Both the position numbers and the translations under genes were made by a program. From Acidiphilium iwatense (lineage in GTDB: Bacteria; Pseudomonadota; Alphaproteobacteria; Acetobacterales; Acetobacteraceae), in the NCBI RefSeq assembly GCF_021556475.1, contig NZ_JAKGBZ010000001.1, forward strand, positions 210,168 through 274,167: 64,000 nt of DNA, given 5' to 3'. Under the pieces are notes generated by a model. That model made no database searches. It saw only the letters and a list, made by a program, of their open reading frames with translations, and was not told the origin of the DNA. This document shows, in pieces, positions 9,752 through 18,376 of the stretch. Each line of letters begins with the position of its first letter. Position 1 is the stretch's first letter.

Positions 9752-9778
9752 GCAGCACTGCGGGATGTAGAGTGCTAA
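9752..9778 (-). promoter_or_regulatory. Second, degenerate CIRCE-like element upstream of the -35 box
   Basis: GCAGCACTG - nine bases - GAGTGCTAA. The right half is a perfect CIRCE half-site and the left half keeps the AGCACT core. Its centre lies 62 bp from that of the first CIRCE, on the other side of the predicted promoter. Confidence 0.7.
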
Positions 9779-9888
9779 ATAGCTGATATTACAAATTTTA
9801 TTGTCAAATTTCCGGGCTGTCGTGGCATAATTGGGTGATAAGGAAACCGAGCCGCATGGCCCATCCAACGATGCGATGAGGTGCGATC

Positions 9889-10146
9889 ATGAGTTTGAGC
9901 AGGCAACTCCAGGGATATCGGCTGACGACCGCCGAGATTCTCTACCATATGCCGGATCACCCCGGCGTGCTGCAGACCTATATCTGGCAGGAGTTGGATA
10001 TCGCGCCGCGCTATCCGGTGCTGCATCGATTCCTCGATTTCTGGACGCGCCAGTTGGACGGGCCGCTGCATTCGGTGCGGGTGGGGTCGGCGGCGCTGAT
10101 TTCGCCGGGCGAGATGCGGCATGGCAGTCTGCTGACGTTGCAATAG
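9889..10146 (+). CDS. usg: Usg family protein
   Basis: The 85-residue product matches the small alphaproteobacterial Usg family: LxGYRLTTAEILYHMPDHPG, then LQTYIWQELDIAPRYPVLHRFLDFW and a C-terminal SVRVG segment. The family is often found near tryptophan biosynthesis genes in Rhizobiales, but its biochemical role is unknown. Here it stands alone, divergent from groESL across a 278-base gap that contains the CIRCE region, so its promoter may lie close to that of the chaperonin operon. Confidence 0.9.
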   Translation: MSLSRQLQGYRLTTAEILYHMPDHPGVLQTYIWQELDIAPRYPVLHRFLDFWTRQLDGPLHSVRVGSAALISPGEMRHGSLLTLQ

Positions 10147-10298
10147 GGCGCGCCGAGCCGTGGCATGAAGGACACGGCCGGGCGCTAATCGACGCGCAAC
10201 TCACCCGGAAGCTCAGCAAATGTTAATCATTCGATGCGATAGTGATATCGTGCTTCGAAGGCAGAGATTGCCGCTGCCGGAGCGCGCGGGATCGGGCG

Positions 10299-11141
10299 AT
10301 GTGCAGGGGCTGGGCTGTTTTTCTCAGGTTGAGCGGATGGCTGGCGCTGGCGGCGCTGGTGGGCGGCGCCGCGCGCGGGGCCAGCCCCCCAACGCCCGTG
10401 AACCCGGCGATTGCGGCGGCGGAAACGCGGGTGGCGCTCGGCGTGTCGGTGTCGGGGTTCCTGTATCGCGAATCCTTCGGTGGGGTGTCGGCTCGGGAAA
10501 GTGGCGTGCTGCCGGGATTTATGGCCAGCATGTCACGACTGGGGCCGGTGCTCGGCGTGCCGGATGTGTATACCGGGGTCGTCTATGATTTTTCGGGCGG
10601 ACCGCTCGCCTATCGCGGCTATGTCCAGGGTTCCGGCCAGGGCTTGTCGCCCTATGACGCGACGGATCATGCGCGGTTCAACCATGTCGAGGTGCGGCTT
10701 GGCCGGGCGCTGGCGCTGACGTCGTCGGTCGATCTGATTCCGTTCGTCGTGGCGGGGTATCAGAACTGGTATCGCAATGTCGGCGGGCCGGCCGGCTATG
10801 GCGAGTTCTACCGCGCGGCGCTGGCCGGCGTGGGGGCAAAACTCGACGTCGCGGTGAGCGATGAGCTGGTGTTGTCGGCGAGCGCCGAGGGAATGGCGGT
10901 GCTGGGCGGCCGGGCATCGGCGCCGGCGCTGGATTTCACCGGCAATTTCGGAACCAGCGGCGAGGAGACGGTGCGCCTGGGCGCGGATTGGCGGCTTGGC
11001 AATGTATGGCACGTGTTCGCCGGGTTAGGCGTGCGGCATTTCGACTATGCGGGATCGGGGTTGAACAACGGCTATTACGAACCGCCGAGCCGCACGCTGG
11101 AGTTCCAGAGCGAGATCGGGGTCGCGTTCGGATTTCGCTGA
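10299..11141 (+). CDS. Outer-membrane beta-barrel protein (MipA/OmpV-like, tentative)
   Basis: The 280-residue protein has a signal peptide (hydrophobic LSGWLALAALVGGAARGA), alternating amphipathic strands and a C-terminal aromatic strand ending GVAFGFR, typical of outer-membrane barrels assembled by BAM. The Gly/Tyr-rich turns resemble MipA/OmpV or acyloxyacyl-hydrolase-type barrels, but I cannot place the family firmly. ATG 10299 is preferred to an upstream ATG at 10242 because it gives a proper signal peptide. It is the last host-type gene before the phage-like cluster. Confidence 0.7.
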   Translation: MCRGWAVFLRLSGWLALAALVGGAARGASPPTPVNPAIAAAETRVALGVSVSGFLYRESFGGVSARESGVLPGFMASMSRLGPVLGVPDVYTGVVYDFSGGPLAYRGYVQGSGQGLSPYDATDHARFNHVEVRLGRALALTSSVDLIPFVVAGYQNWYRNVGGPAGYGEFYRAALAGVGAKLDVAVSDELVLSASAEGMAVLGGRASAPALDFTGNFGTSGEETVRLGADWRLGNVWHVFAGLGVRHFDYAGSGLNNGYYEPPSRTLEFQSEIGVAFGFR

Positions 11142-11184
11142 TAGGGGGCAAGGTTGCTGTTCCCGGCGAGGCTAAAATAATTTC

Positions 11185-11197
11185 TAACATATAGTTA
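11185..11197. promoter_or_regulatory. AT-rich dyad upstream of the phage-like cluster
   Basis: TAAC-ATATA-GTTA lies in the only AT-rich stretch (11174-11201) between the outer-membrane protein gene and the terminase. It is a candidate promoter or operator for the long particle operon; the regulator is unknown. Confidence 0.4.
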
Positions 11198-11222
11198 TTT
11201 TCGCTTTCCCACCCGCCCCGGT

Positions 11223-12659
11223 TTGGGCTATCCGTTCTTTCATGATGAGGCTTTGCGCGCGGATGCGGCGGTGACGCATCGCGCGGGCCTCGCGAGGGAT
11301 GAATTCGGGCTGGCCGGGTTTCGGGATTTCGCCGAAACGATACTCTCGGTACGCGGGGACCGGCCGGCACGGCACCATGTCGCGCTGATCGAGGCGCTGG
11401 AGCGTGTGGCCGAGGGGGCGATCGACCGGCTGATGGTGCAGATGCCGCCGGGGGCGGCGAAATCGACCTACGCCTCGGTGCTGTTTCCCGCTTTCTGGTT
11501 TGCTCGCAGACCGGAGAGCGAGGTGATCGCCGCGTGCCACACCGCGTCGCTCGCCGAGCATTTCGGCCGGCAGTTGCGCGGGGTGATCGCCGAGCACGGC
11601 GAGGCGCTGGGATTGAGGCTCGATGCCGGCAGCCGCGCGGCGGGGCGGTTCGGGCTGGTTTCGGGCGGGCAGTATTTCGCGACCGGGGTGCGCGGGCCGA
11701 TCACCGGCCGACGCGCCGATCTGATCCTGATCGACGATCCGGTGAAATCATGGGCGGAGGCCGACAGCCGGTCGGCGCGGGACGCGCTGGATGGCTGGTA
11801 TCGGGCGGAATTGCTGTCGCGGCTGAAGCCGGGCGGCCGGATCGTGCTGATCATGACCCGTTGGCACAAGGATGATCTGGCGGGACGGCTCGGCCGGACC
11901 GAGGATGGCTGGACGGTGCTGCGGTTTCCCGCACTTGCCGAGCCGGACGATCCGCTCGGGCGCGCGGTGGGCGAGGCGCTGTGGCCGGAATGGGAGAATG
12001 CGGCGGCCATTTCGCGTAAGCGGGCGGCGGTGGGCGAGCGGGCGTTCATGGCGCTGTATCAGCAGAACCCGACCTCGGATTCCGGCCAGCAATTCGATGT
12101 CGATCGGGTCGTGCTGATTACGGAGGTGCCGCCGGTGCTGCGGACCGTGCGGGCCTGGGATTTGGCGGCGAGTGTGGCGACGCCGGGGCGCGACCCGGAC
12201 TGGACCGTGGGCTTGAAGCTGGGACGCCTGGAGGATGGCCGATACGTCGTTCTCGATATCGTGCGGGTGCGCGAGCGGCCAACCGATGTCGAGCAATTGC
12301 TGGTCGGAATCGCGACGAAAGATGGCGTGGGAACCGCGATTGCGCTGGCGCAGGACCCTGGGCAGGCGGGGGTGGCGCAGATTGAGCATTACAAGCGGCG
12401 GCTTGCCGCGTTTCAGGTGATGTCGAGCCCGGAAAGCGGCGCAAAAATGACGCGGGCGATGCCGGCGGCCGCCGAACTCGGCAGCGGACGGATGATGGTG
12501 CTGCGTGCCGAATGGACCGCAGCGTTTCTGGACGAATTGCAGGCGTTTCCGAATGGCGAAAAGGACGATCAGGTGGATGCCTTATCCCGTGCTGTCATCA
12601 CGATCGCGAAGTTGCCGGCGCTGAGCCGGCGGATCGATCTTTCTCTGTTAGGGCGATGA
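11223..12659 (+). CDS. Phage terminase large subunit (TerL)
   Basis: The 478-residue product is the DNA-packaging motor. The N-terminal ATPase has a Walker A variant MPPGAAKST (about 74-82) and Walker B LILIDDP (about 167-173). The C-terminal RNase-H-like nuclease shows RAWDLAAS (near 315) and the late acidic motif KDDQVDALSRA (near 453). The annotated start is TTG because no ATG lies upstream in frame; GTG 11271 is an alternative. No small terminase precedes it. It opens a cluster of tightly packed particle genes, only three bases before the portal gene. Confidence 0.95.
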   Translation: MGYPFFHDEALRADAAVTHRAGLARDEFGLAGFRDFAETILSVRGDRPARHHVALIEALERVAEGAIDRLMVQMPPGAAKSTYASVLFPAFWFARRPESEVIAACHTASLAEHFGRQLRGVIAEHGEALGLRLDAGSRAAGRFGLVSGGQYFATGVRGPITGRRADLILIDDPVKSWAEADSRSARDALDGWYRAELLSRLKPGGRIVLIMTRWHKDDLAGRLGRTEDGWTVLRFPALAEPDDPLGRAVGEALWPEWENAAAISRKRAAVGERAFMALYQQNPTSDSGQQFDVDRVVLITEVPPVLRTVRAWDLAASVATPGRDPDWTVGLKLGRLEDGRYVVLDIVRVRERPTDVEQLLVGIATKDGVGTAIALAQDPGQAGVAQIEHYKRRLAAFQVMSSPESGAKMTRAMPAAAELGSGRMMVLRAEWTAAFLDELQAFPNGEKDDQVDALSRAVITIAKLPALSRRIDLSLLGR

Positions 12660-12662
12660 GGT

Positions 12663-14075
12663 ATGTTCGAGACGATTTGCCAGACGATTCCGGCCGATCC
12701 GCATCTGGCGCCGCGGGCGCGGCGGCTGGAAATTTATAGGCGAGTGCTGGAGGGTTCGATTTACGATGCGCTGCCCTATGCGTTCCAGGAGGAACGCAAC
12801 GGGGCGGGCGAGTATATTCCGTTGCGGGCGAGGCGGCCTTCGGTGCGCTATGGGTTGTGCCGGATCGTGGTCGAGAATTCGGTGGCGTTGCTGTTCAGCG
12901 CGGGGCATTTTCCAGCCGTGGAGTGCGCTGACCCGGCGACCGAGGCGCTGCTCGGCGACATCGTGCGCGAATCCCGGCTGAACGAGGTGATGATCGATGC
13001 GGCGTTGCGCGGCGCGGTGGGATCGGTTGCCATTTTGCTTCGGGTGTTGCGCGGGCGGCTGTTTTTCTCGGTTCTCGAAACGCAGTATATGACGCCGGCG
13101 TGGCGCGAGGATGCGCCCGATACGCTGGCCTCGGTAACCGAGCGTTATAAAGTAAAAGGCGCTGAGCTGCTTGCTCAGGGTTACGACAATGTCGAGCCGG
13201 AGCAAAAATACTGGTTTCAGCGGCGCTGGGATGCGGGGTCGGAAACTTGGTTTTTGCCGCAGGGCATCGCCGACAACGCGGCGCCGGAAATCGACCGGGC
13301 GCGCAGCGTGCGGCATGATCTGGGCTTCGTGCCGATCGTGTGGATCAAAAATCTGCCGGGTGGCGAAGGTGTCGACGGCGCCTGCACGTTTCGCGCGGCG
13401 ATCGAGACCGGGATCGAGATCGATTATCAGTTGTCGCAGGCGGGGCGCGGGCTGAAATATGCCTCCGATCCGACGCTGCTGATCAAGGAGCCGGCGACCA
13501 CCGATCGGGAGATGGTGAAAGGCGCTGGAAATGCCTTGATCGTTTCCGAAAAAGGCGATGCGAAACTGCTGGAGATCGGCGGCACCGCCTCGGCCGCGGT
13601 GATCGAATATGTGCGCACGTTGCGCGAGATGGCGCTGGAAAGCGTGCATGGCAACCGGGCGAATGCGGACCGGCTGAGCGCCGCGCAATCGGGGCGGGCG
13701 CTTGAGATGATGAATCAGGGGCTGATCTGGCTCGCCGATAATTTGCGGATTTCCTATGGCGAAGGCGGGTTGCTTCTGCTCCTGCGCATGGCGTTGCGGG
13801 CGAGCAGGCGGTTTTCGCTCCAGGTGATGGGACGGGACGTGCCGAAGCTGGATGCCGAGATACGGCTGAATTTGCGCTGGCCGCGCTGGTATCCGGATTC
13901 GGCGGATGACCGGCTCAAGGACGCGCAGGCGATCGCGACCCTGGTGAATGCAGGACAGATCTCGCGCGAGACGGCGGTGAAGACGCTGGCGGCGCCGCAT
14001 GGAATTGCCGATGTGGCCACCGAGTTGGACCGGCTCGCCGGCGCGGAAGAACACTCGGAGCAGGAGCAGGCATGA
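12663..14075 (+). CDS. Phage portal protein
   Basis: The 470-residue protein fits the portal family in position (between TerL and scaffold/capsid), length and composition. It has an N-terminal helical clip region, a central mixed domain, and a long C-terminal helical region (VIEYVRTLREMALESVHGN onward, about 315-460) ending in an acidic, Gln-rich tail. Portals form the dodecameric DNA-entry ring of the capsid. Its last four bases overlap the scaffold start, implying coupled translation. Confidence 0.85.
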   Translation: MFETICQTIPADPHLAPRARRLEIYRRVLEGSIYDALPYAFQEERNGAGEYIPLRARRPSVRYGLCRIVVENSVALLFSAGHFPAVECADPATEALLGDIVRESRLNEVMIDAALRGAVGSVAILLRVLRGRLFFSVLETQYMTPAWREDAPDTLASVTERYKVKGAELLAQGYDNVEPEQKYWFQRRWDAGSETWFLPQGIADNAAPEIDRARSVRHDLGFVPIVWIKNLPGGEGVDGACTFRAAIETGIEIDYQLSQAGRGLKYASDPTLLIKEPATTDREMVKGAGNALIVSEKGDAKLLEIGGTASAAVIEYVRTLREMALESVHGNRANADRLSAAQSGRALEMMNQGLIWLADNLRISYGEGGLLLLLRMALRASRRFSLQVMGRDVPKLDAEIRLNLRWPRWYPDSADDRLKDAQAIATLVNAGQISRETAVKTLAAPHGIADVATELDRLAGAEEHSEQEQA

Positions 14076-14476
14076 CGGATGAGATCACGGATGATGGCGC
14101 GGGTCGGGATGACTGGCAGGCGCGTGCCGAGGCGGCGGAGCGCGCGCTCGGGCAAATGCGGCATGAGAGCGGTGAAAAGCTCAAGCGTGCCGAGTTGAAG
14201 ATCGAGGCGGTGCGCGCGGGGATGATCGACCTCGACGGGCTGAAGCTGATCGATCTCGACCAGGTAGAGCTTGGCGAGGACGGCGGTGTGACCGATGCGG
14301 CGTCCATCATGACCAGGTTGAAGCGTGAGAAACCGTGGCTGTTCGGGGCGGCATCGTCGTCCTCGACCGCGGGCGTGCCACGCGCCGAGCCATCGCGGAC
14401 GCGCCATGCGCGCGAGTTGAGCGAGGCGGAATGGCGCGCCGCGCGCGCGGAATTGCTGCGGCGGTCGGGAGGATAG
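14072..14476 (+). CDS. Probable capsid scaffolding protein
   Basis: The 134-residue protein is acidic, with an N-terminal coiled-coil-prone segment (WQARAEAAERALGQMRHESGEKLKRAELKIEA), a Ser/Pro linker and a basic C-terminal helix (SEAEWRAARAELLRR). This layout, together with its place directly before the major capsid gene, is that of a scaffold that guides procapsid assembly. No maturation protease is evident nearby. Assignment is from position and features, not from a recognised family. Confidence 0.65.
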   Translation: MTDEITDDGAGRDDWQARAEAAERALGQMRHESGEKLKRAELKIEAVRAGMIDLDGLKLIDLDQVELGEDGGVTDAASIMTRLKREKPWLFGAASSSSTAGVPRAEPSRTRHARELSEAEWRAARAELLRRSGG

Positions 14477-14498
14477 AGGTGAGTGTCCAGTTGTGGCG

Positions 14499-14538
14499 GG
14501 ATGGATTGCTTCGTCGCTGTGCTCCTCGCAATGACCGG
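14499..14538. repeat. Host-type dispersed palindromic repeat inside the phage-like cluster
   Basis: GGATGGATTGCTTCGTCGCT followed by CCTCGCAATGACCGG. It is the same family as the repeats around host genes (2922, 7485, 47801, 62881). Its presence between scaffold and capsid genes suggests that the cluster has resided long in this genome. Confidence 0.75.
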
Positions 14539-14593
14539 TTGGAGTTGACCACGGACGGGTAAGACTGTGGACCAGAGTAACAAAAGCTTTTCG

Positions 14594-14614
14594 GTTCTTT
14601 TTTCAAAAAAGAAC
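14594..14614. repeat. AT-rich perfect palindrome upstream of the capsid gene
   Basis: GTTCTTTTTT and AAAAAAGAAC flank one base. Similar T/A-run hairpins are common between genes in this bacterial family, to my knowledge. With the repeat at 14499 it fills most of the 202-base gap. It could be a weak terminator or processing site that sets capsid mRNA levels. Confidence 0.5.
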
Positions 14615-14678
14615 TGCTTTCTTCATCAACTGCGTTCCCCTGGAGCGCGGTTTTTTTGCGTTTCGCAAGGGGACAAAC

Positions 14679-16001
14679 ATGGGTATTTCCAACTTTCCGG
14701 CGGCACTTCAGCCGATCATTCAGCAGGGGTTTCTGGAGCGCGAGTTCGAGCAGGCGTTGCGCTCGCGACTTGGTTACCGGATGGTGGCAGACCGCGAGTC
14801 GTTCGCCGTCGGGATCGGCGAGACTCTGACCAAGACACGGGCGGGGCTGAAGCCGTCGGTGACCACGCCCCTGGCGGCGAGCGCCAATACCAATCTCGAT
14901 AACGGGCTGACGCCGCAGGGCTGGGGTGTCGAGCAATATACCGTGACGCTGAATTTCTATGCGGCGACGCAGGATCTGAACATGGTGACCAGCCGTGTGG
15001 GAATCGCCTCGCAGTTTCTGCAGAATGCCGCGACCAATGGCGAGCAGGCGGCGCGGAGCCTGGACGAGTTGGCGCGAAATGCTTTGTTCGCACCCTATTT
15101 CGGCGGCAATACGCGGGTGGTGACCAGTCTCACGAGCGCGGGACCGACCATCGAGGTCGATGACGTGCGTGGTTTCACAACAGTATTCGTCAATGGCGTG
15201 CAGATGGCGGTGTCGGCGACCTACCCGCTGACGGTGACGATGGGGGGCGGCGTCTATACGCTTGTGAGCGCGACGCCGGACGTAAACAATGCCTCGACGG
15301 CGCCGGGCGGTATGTCGGGCCAGTTGACGTTTTCAGGCAATGTCAGCGTCAGTGACGGCGCGGCGGGCAATGCGGTGCAGGCGGCGACCGCGAGCACGAT
15401 CGTGCGGCCGGCGGGGGCGCTGACCACCAGCGGATTGCAGGCGAGCGATACGCTGACCATGTCCGCGCTGCTCGATGCGGTGGCGACGCTGCGGCAGAAT
15501 GCGGTGCCCGAGATCGACGGCGTCTATAACTGCTATCTCGATCCGGTTTCGGCCAGGCAACTCTTCGCCGATCCCGATTTCCGCCAGTTGTTCCAGGGTG
15601 CGACATCGAGCAATCCGGTGTTCCGCCAGGGCATGGTGAATGATTTCCTCGGGCTGCGCTTCATCACCACCACCGAAGCCTATGTGCAGCCGCATCCTTC
15701 GCTGCAGGGGCTGGCGGTGCGCCGGCCGATCGTGTGCGGCAAGGGCGCGCTGATCGAAGGCGATTTCGCCGGGATCGGGGCAGAGGACGTGGCGCCGAAG
15801 GATGCGCTGGTTCACATTATCGACAGTGTGGCGATGGTGACGCGCGAGCCGATCGACCGGCTGCAGCAGATCATCGCACAGTCCTGGTACTGGATTGGCG
15901 GGTTCTGCGCACCTTCGGATACCACGACCACGCCGACCACGGTGCCCACCGCGACCAATTCGAACTTCAAGCGCGCGGTGATGATCGAGCATATCGGCTG
16001 A
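14679..16001 (+). CDS. Phage major capsid protein
   Basis: The 440-residue protein follows portal and scaffold, as in tailed phages. It begins MGISNFPAALQPIIQQGFLE and has an N-arm, a helix-rich stretch (RVGIASQFLQNAATNGEQAARSLDELARNALF, about 105-140), a beta-rich Ser/Thr/Ala insertion (about 145-260) and a C-terminal domain. This is compatible with an HK97-type subunit carrying an inserted Ig-like domain; the fold is inference. A strong AAGGGGACA ribosome site precedes the start. A separate leader region of 202 bases may allow independent high expression. Confidence 0.85.
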   Translation: MGISNFPAALQPIIQQGFLEREFEQALRSRLGYRMVADRESFAVGIGETLTKTRAGLKPSVTTPLAASANTNLDNGLTPQGWGVEQYTVTLNFYAATQDLNMVTSRVGIASQFLQNAATNGEQAARSLDELARNALFAPYFGGNTRVVTSLTSAGPTIEVDDVRGFTTVFVNGVQMAVSATYPLTVTMGGGVYTLVSATPDVNNASTAPGGMSGQLTFSGNVSVSDGAAGNAVQAATASTIVRPAGALTTSGLQASDTLTMSALLDAVATLRQNAVPEIDGVYNCYLDPVSARQLFADPDFRQLFQGATSSNPVFRQGMVNDFLGLRFITTTEAYVQPHPSLQGLAVRRPIVCGKGALIEGDFAGIGAEDVAPKDALVHIIDSVAMVTREPIDRLQQIIAQSWYWIGGFCAPSDTTTTPTTVPTATNSNFKRAVMIEHIG

Positions 16002-16013
16002 CGGAGCAAAATC

Positions 16014-16322
16014 ATGTCAATCGGGGCTGCGTTACCGTTCCGGCCTTCCGGTACGGCATCGGTTGCCGGATCGACCGGTGCGGCTGCGGTCGCCCTTGCG
16101 GGCGGCGGGTCGAGCGTGCTGGTGTTCAACGCGTCCGGTGCGGTCGCGTTCGTGCGGTTCGGCATGGCGGCGGCGCTTTCGGCGAGTGTGGGCGATCTGC
16201 CGGTACCGCCGGGTGGGCGCATGTTAGTCGATGCCGGGCGGCTGGTGACCCATGCGGGTGCGGTGCTCGCCTCGGGGACCGGCACTGTCTATTTCACCCG
16301 AGGCGACGGCTCGGTGTATTGA
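16014..16322 (+). CDS. Small phage head-associated protein (unassigned)
   Basis: The 102-residue protein is low in charge, rich in Ala, Gly, Ser and Val, with alternating beta-strand-like segments (SSVLVFNASGAVAFVRFG, GTVYFTRGDG). Small beta-rich proteins directly after the capsid gene often decorate the head, but no family is recognised. It lies 12 bases after the capsid stop in the same operon. Confidence 0.7.
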   Translation: MSIGAALPFRPSGTASVAGSTGAAAVALAGGGSSVLVFNASGAVAFVRFGMAAALSASVGDLPVPPGGRMLVDAGRLVTHAGAVLASGTGTVYFTRGDGSVY

Positions 16323-16323
16323 G

Positions 16324-16728
16324 ATGTCGGGGTCTTATTCGAGCGCACCGGGGGTTCTGAGCGAGGCGCAGAAGGTCGATGTGCGGCGGTTCTGCGGCTA
16401 TCCGGCCTATGGCGCGGGGGCGGTCGGATTCGAATCCTGGCGGTTTTTCCAGGCCTATGGAACGCTCGAATACCGGATGAATAATCTGGCTCCGGCCGAG
16501 ATCGCGGTGGTGGCGAATTATCTCGCGACGCTCAATGCGCTCGAGGCGGCGATTCCGCTGGCGAGCGGCAATCTGGACACCGAGGTGGCGGCGAGCTGGC
16601 AGCATAATCCGCAGGAAGTGCGCGACCGGGCTGCGTTGTTCGATGGCTGGCGGCGGCGGCTGTGCGGGTTTCTCGGCCTGAAGCCGGGTCCGGCGATGGA
16701 GACTTCCGGTATCACCCTGATCGTTTGA
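16324..16728 (+). CDS. Head-tail connector-like phage protein
   Basis: The 134-residue protein is mainly helical, with LSEAQKVDVRRFCGYPAYG near the N-terminus and helices around 45-120. The pattern resembles adaptor proteins that bind the portal ring, and the position after head genes agrees. ATG 16324 is chosen because it directly follows the previous stop (TGAGATG) and gives the conserved-looking N-terminus. No family is firmly recognised. Confidence 0.65.
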   Translation: MSGSYSSAPGVLSEAQKVDVRRFCGYPAYGAGAVGFESWRFFQAYGTLEYRMNNLAPAEIAVVANYLATLNALEAAIPLASGNLDTEVAASWQHNPQEVRDRAALFDGWRRRLCGFLGLKPGPAMETSGITLIV

Positions 16729-16735
16729 GGATCGC

Positions 16736-17380
16736 ATGGACGGTGTGAGGCTGGCCGACCGGATCGCCTATGGCGGCGGCATGGCCGCGCGCAAGGCGGG
16801 CGTGATCTGCGACGCCTATCGGCCGAATGGCGGTACGTGTCCGATTGCAGCGCAGAACCGGACGGTACGGCTCGGCGTGCTCGCGCTGCCGGTTTCGGGT
16901 TCGATCCGCGGGCCTGCGCCGTTCGGGGTGCCGTATCGGCAATTGGTGCTCGATCAGGCCTATGTGATGCCGGGGGATTACGTGGTCGGTCCGCTGGGGA
17001 CGCTGCTGGTGGTCACCAACGAGCCGCCGGCGCCGGTGCTCGGCGTTCAGTGCAACGAGACGGTGTCGCTGTGGCGGCCCGCCGCGCCCGTGCTGGCGGG
17101 GGCCAATCCCTATGGCGCGATCCTGGCGGCCGGGGCGACCGCTCTGCTCGCGGGGTTTCCGGCGGCGCTGCTGTCCGGCGGGGTCAGCGACCGGACGCGC
17201 ACCGGGTTGCCGGACGACACCAAGCTGCCGGGTTATGTCGCCGCGATCGCCACCGTGACTGGGCTGGCGCCGCAGGTTGCCGACATCGTGCGCGACGCGC
17301 GCGGGCGGCAATTCGTCGTCGATGCCGTCGTTGCTTATGCTGGCGTCTGGCGGCTGGCTCTGACCGAAAGTGTGAGTTGA
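16736..17380 (+). CDS. Phage head-completion/neck protein (unassigned)
   Basis: The 214-residue protein has no recognised domain. The middle (SGSIRGPAPFGVPYRQLVLDQAYVMPGDYVVGPLGTLLVV) looks like a beta-barrel region, and the second half is Gly/Ala-rich. Located between the connector and sheath genes, it probably belongs to the neck or tail-completion set. Its TGA overlaps the next ATG by one base. Confidence 0.65.
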   Translation: MDGVRLADRIAYGGGMAARKAGVICDAYRPNGGTCPIAAQNRTVRLGVLALPVSGSIRGPAPFGVPYRQLVLDQAYVMPGDYVVGPLGTLLVVTNEPPAPVLGVQCNETVSLWRPAAPVLAGANPYGAILAAGATALLAGFPAALLSGGVSDRTRTGLPDDTKLPGYVAAIATVTGLAPQVADIVRDARGRQFVVDAVVAYAGVWRLALTESVS

Positions 17381-18225
17381 TGGCAGATCAGGCGGATGTC
17401 GAAAACGCGCTGGTCTCATTAGTTGCCAATGCGATCTATCCGAACGGGGCAGCGGCGGCTTCCGCGATCATGGGGCCATCCGGGCCGGTGACCTGCCGGG
17501 TGTATCGCGGGATGCCGAACGGGCCGGCGCTCGACACTGATCTGGTGCGGGGCGTGATGCATGCAACCGTGTTCGCTGATGCGACGCCGGTGCGCAACAC
17601 GACGCGATTCCCGCGCATCTGGCAGGAGGTGGCGCCGGTGCCGGCGACGCTGAACGTTAGTATAGCAGGCACCGCCGCGAGTTTCGCTGGGTTATGCGCG
17701 GCGGGGCAGCTCGCCGGCATTGCGGTGGATGGTTCGACCTTCCCCTATGCCGTGCAGGCGCGCGACACGCCGCCAACGGTGGCGAGCAATCTTGCCGCGA
17801 TGCTGCGCGCGGCGGGCTGGCTGGTCGATTACGCCGGGAGCACGGTGGCGGTACCGGCGGCGAGGCTGTTCGGTGCGCGTGTCGTTTCCGGTGGGATGGC
17901 GCTTCAGGAAATCAAGCGCCAGGAGCAGCAATTTCGCATTTCATTGTGGTGTGGCGATCCCGGCATACGCGATACGGCGGCCGCGTCGATCGATACCGCA
18001 CTGGCGACGCCGAATTTCATCGGCTTGGCCGATGGGTCGTCCGCGCGGATCAGTTTCGCGGGTGGGGCGACCACGGACAAAAGCGCCGATGCGGCATTGT
18101 ATCGGCGCGACCTGATCTATGCCGCCGAATATCCGACCACGCTCGCCGCGACGACTCCCGCGCTGTTGTTCGGCGTAGGCGGATTCGAGGCGAACGGCGC
18201 ATTCATCGCTGGTATTTCCGGCTGA
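17380..18225 (+). CDS. Phage virion-associated protein (unassigned)
   Basis: The 281-residue protein starts MADQADVENALVSLVANAIY, a helix seen in tail-terminator-like proteins, and continues with a beta-rich body and a central LysM-sized segment (VQARDTPPTVASNLAAMLRAAGW) without clear homology. Its place before the sheath gene suggests a tail-terminator or neck role. Confident coding sequence; function inferred only from order. Confidence 0.7.
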   Translation: MADQADVENALVSLVANAIYPNGAAAASAIMGPSGPVTCRVYRGMPNGPALDTDLVRGVMHATVFADATPVRNTTRFPRIWQEVAPVPATLNVSIAGTAASFAGLCAAGQLAGIAVDGSTFPYAVQARDTPPTVASNLAAMLRAAGWLVDYAGSTVAVPAARLFGARVVSGGMALQEIKRQEQQFRISLWCGDPGIRDTAAASIDTALATPNFIGLADGSSARISFAGGATTDKSADAALYRRDLIYAAEYPTTLAATTPALLFGVGGFEANGAFIAGISG

Positions 18226-18235
18226 AGGAGATCAA

Positions 18236-18373
18236 ATGACGATAAAACTGGTCGTGGTGAAGCCGTTCCGCGGCTTCACCCGCGGGGATGTGATCACCGA
18301 TAACGCGAAGATAGCGTCGGTGCTCGCGGAGGGCCATGCGCAATCGGTCGTGCGCGTTCCGGCGGAGGGTTGA
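18236..18373 (+). CDS. 45-residue phage protein of unknown function
   Basis: A small frame from ATG 18236 to TGA 18373, preceded by GAAGGAG at good spacing and three bases before the sheath start. The product (MTIKLVVVKPFRGFTRGDVI...) is compact with an SH3-like beta pattern. Such tiny genes precede tail-sheath genes in several Mu/P2-like clusters. The good ribosome site and exact packing between neighbours support it as real. Confidence 0.7.
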   Translation: MTIKLVVVKPFRGFTRGDVITDNAKIASVLAEGHAQSVVRVPAEG

Positions 18374-18376
18374 GCG

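Noticed and set aside
14594..14614. Intrinsic terminator between scaffold and capsid
   Set aside because: The palindrome is A/T only with almost no loop and no GC stem, so a rho-independent terminator is not convincing; kept only as a repeat.
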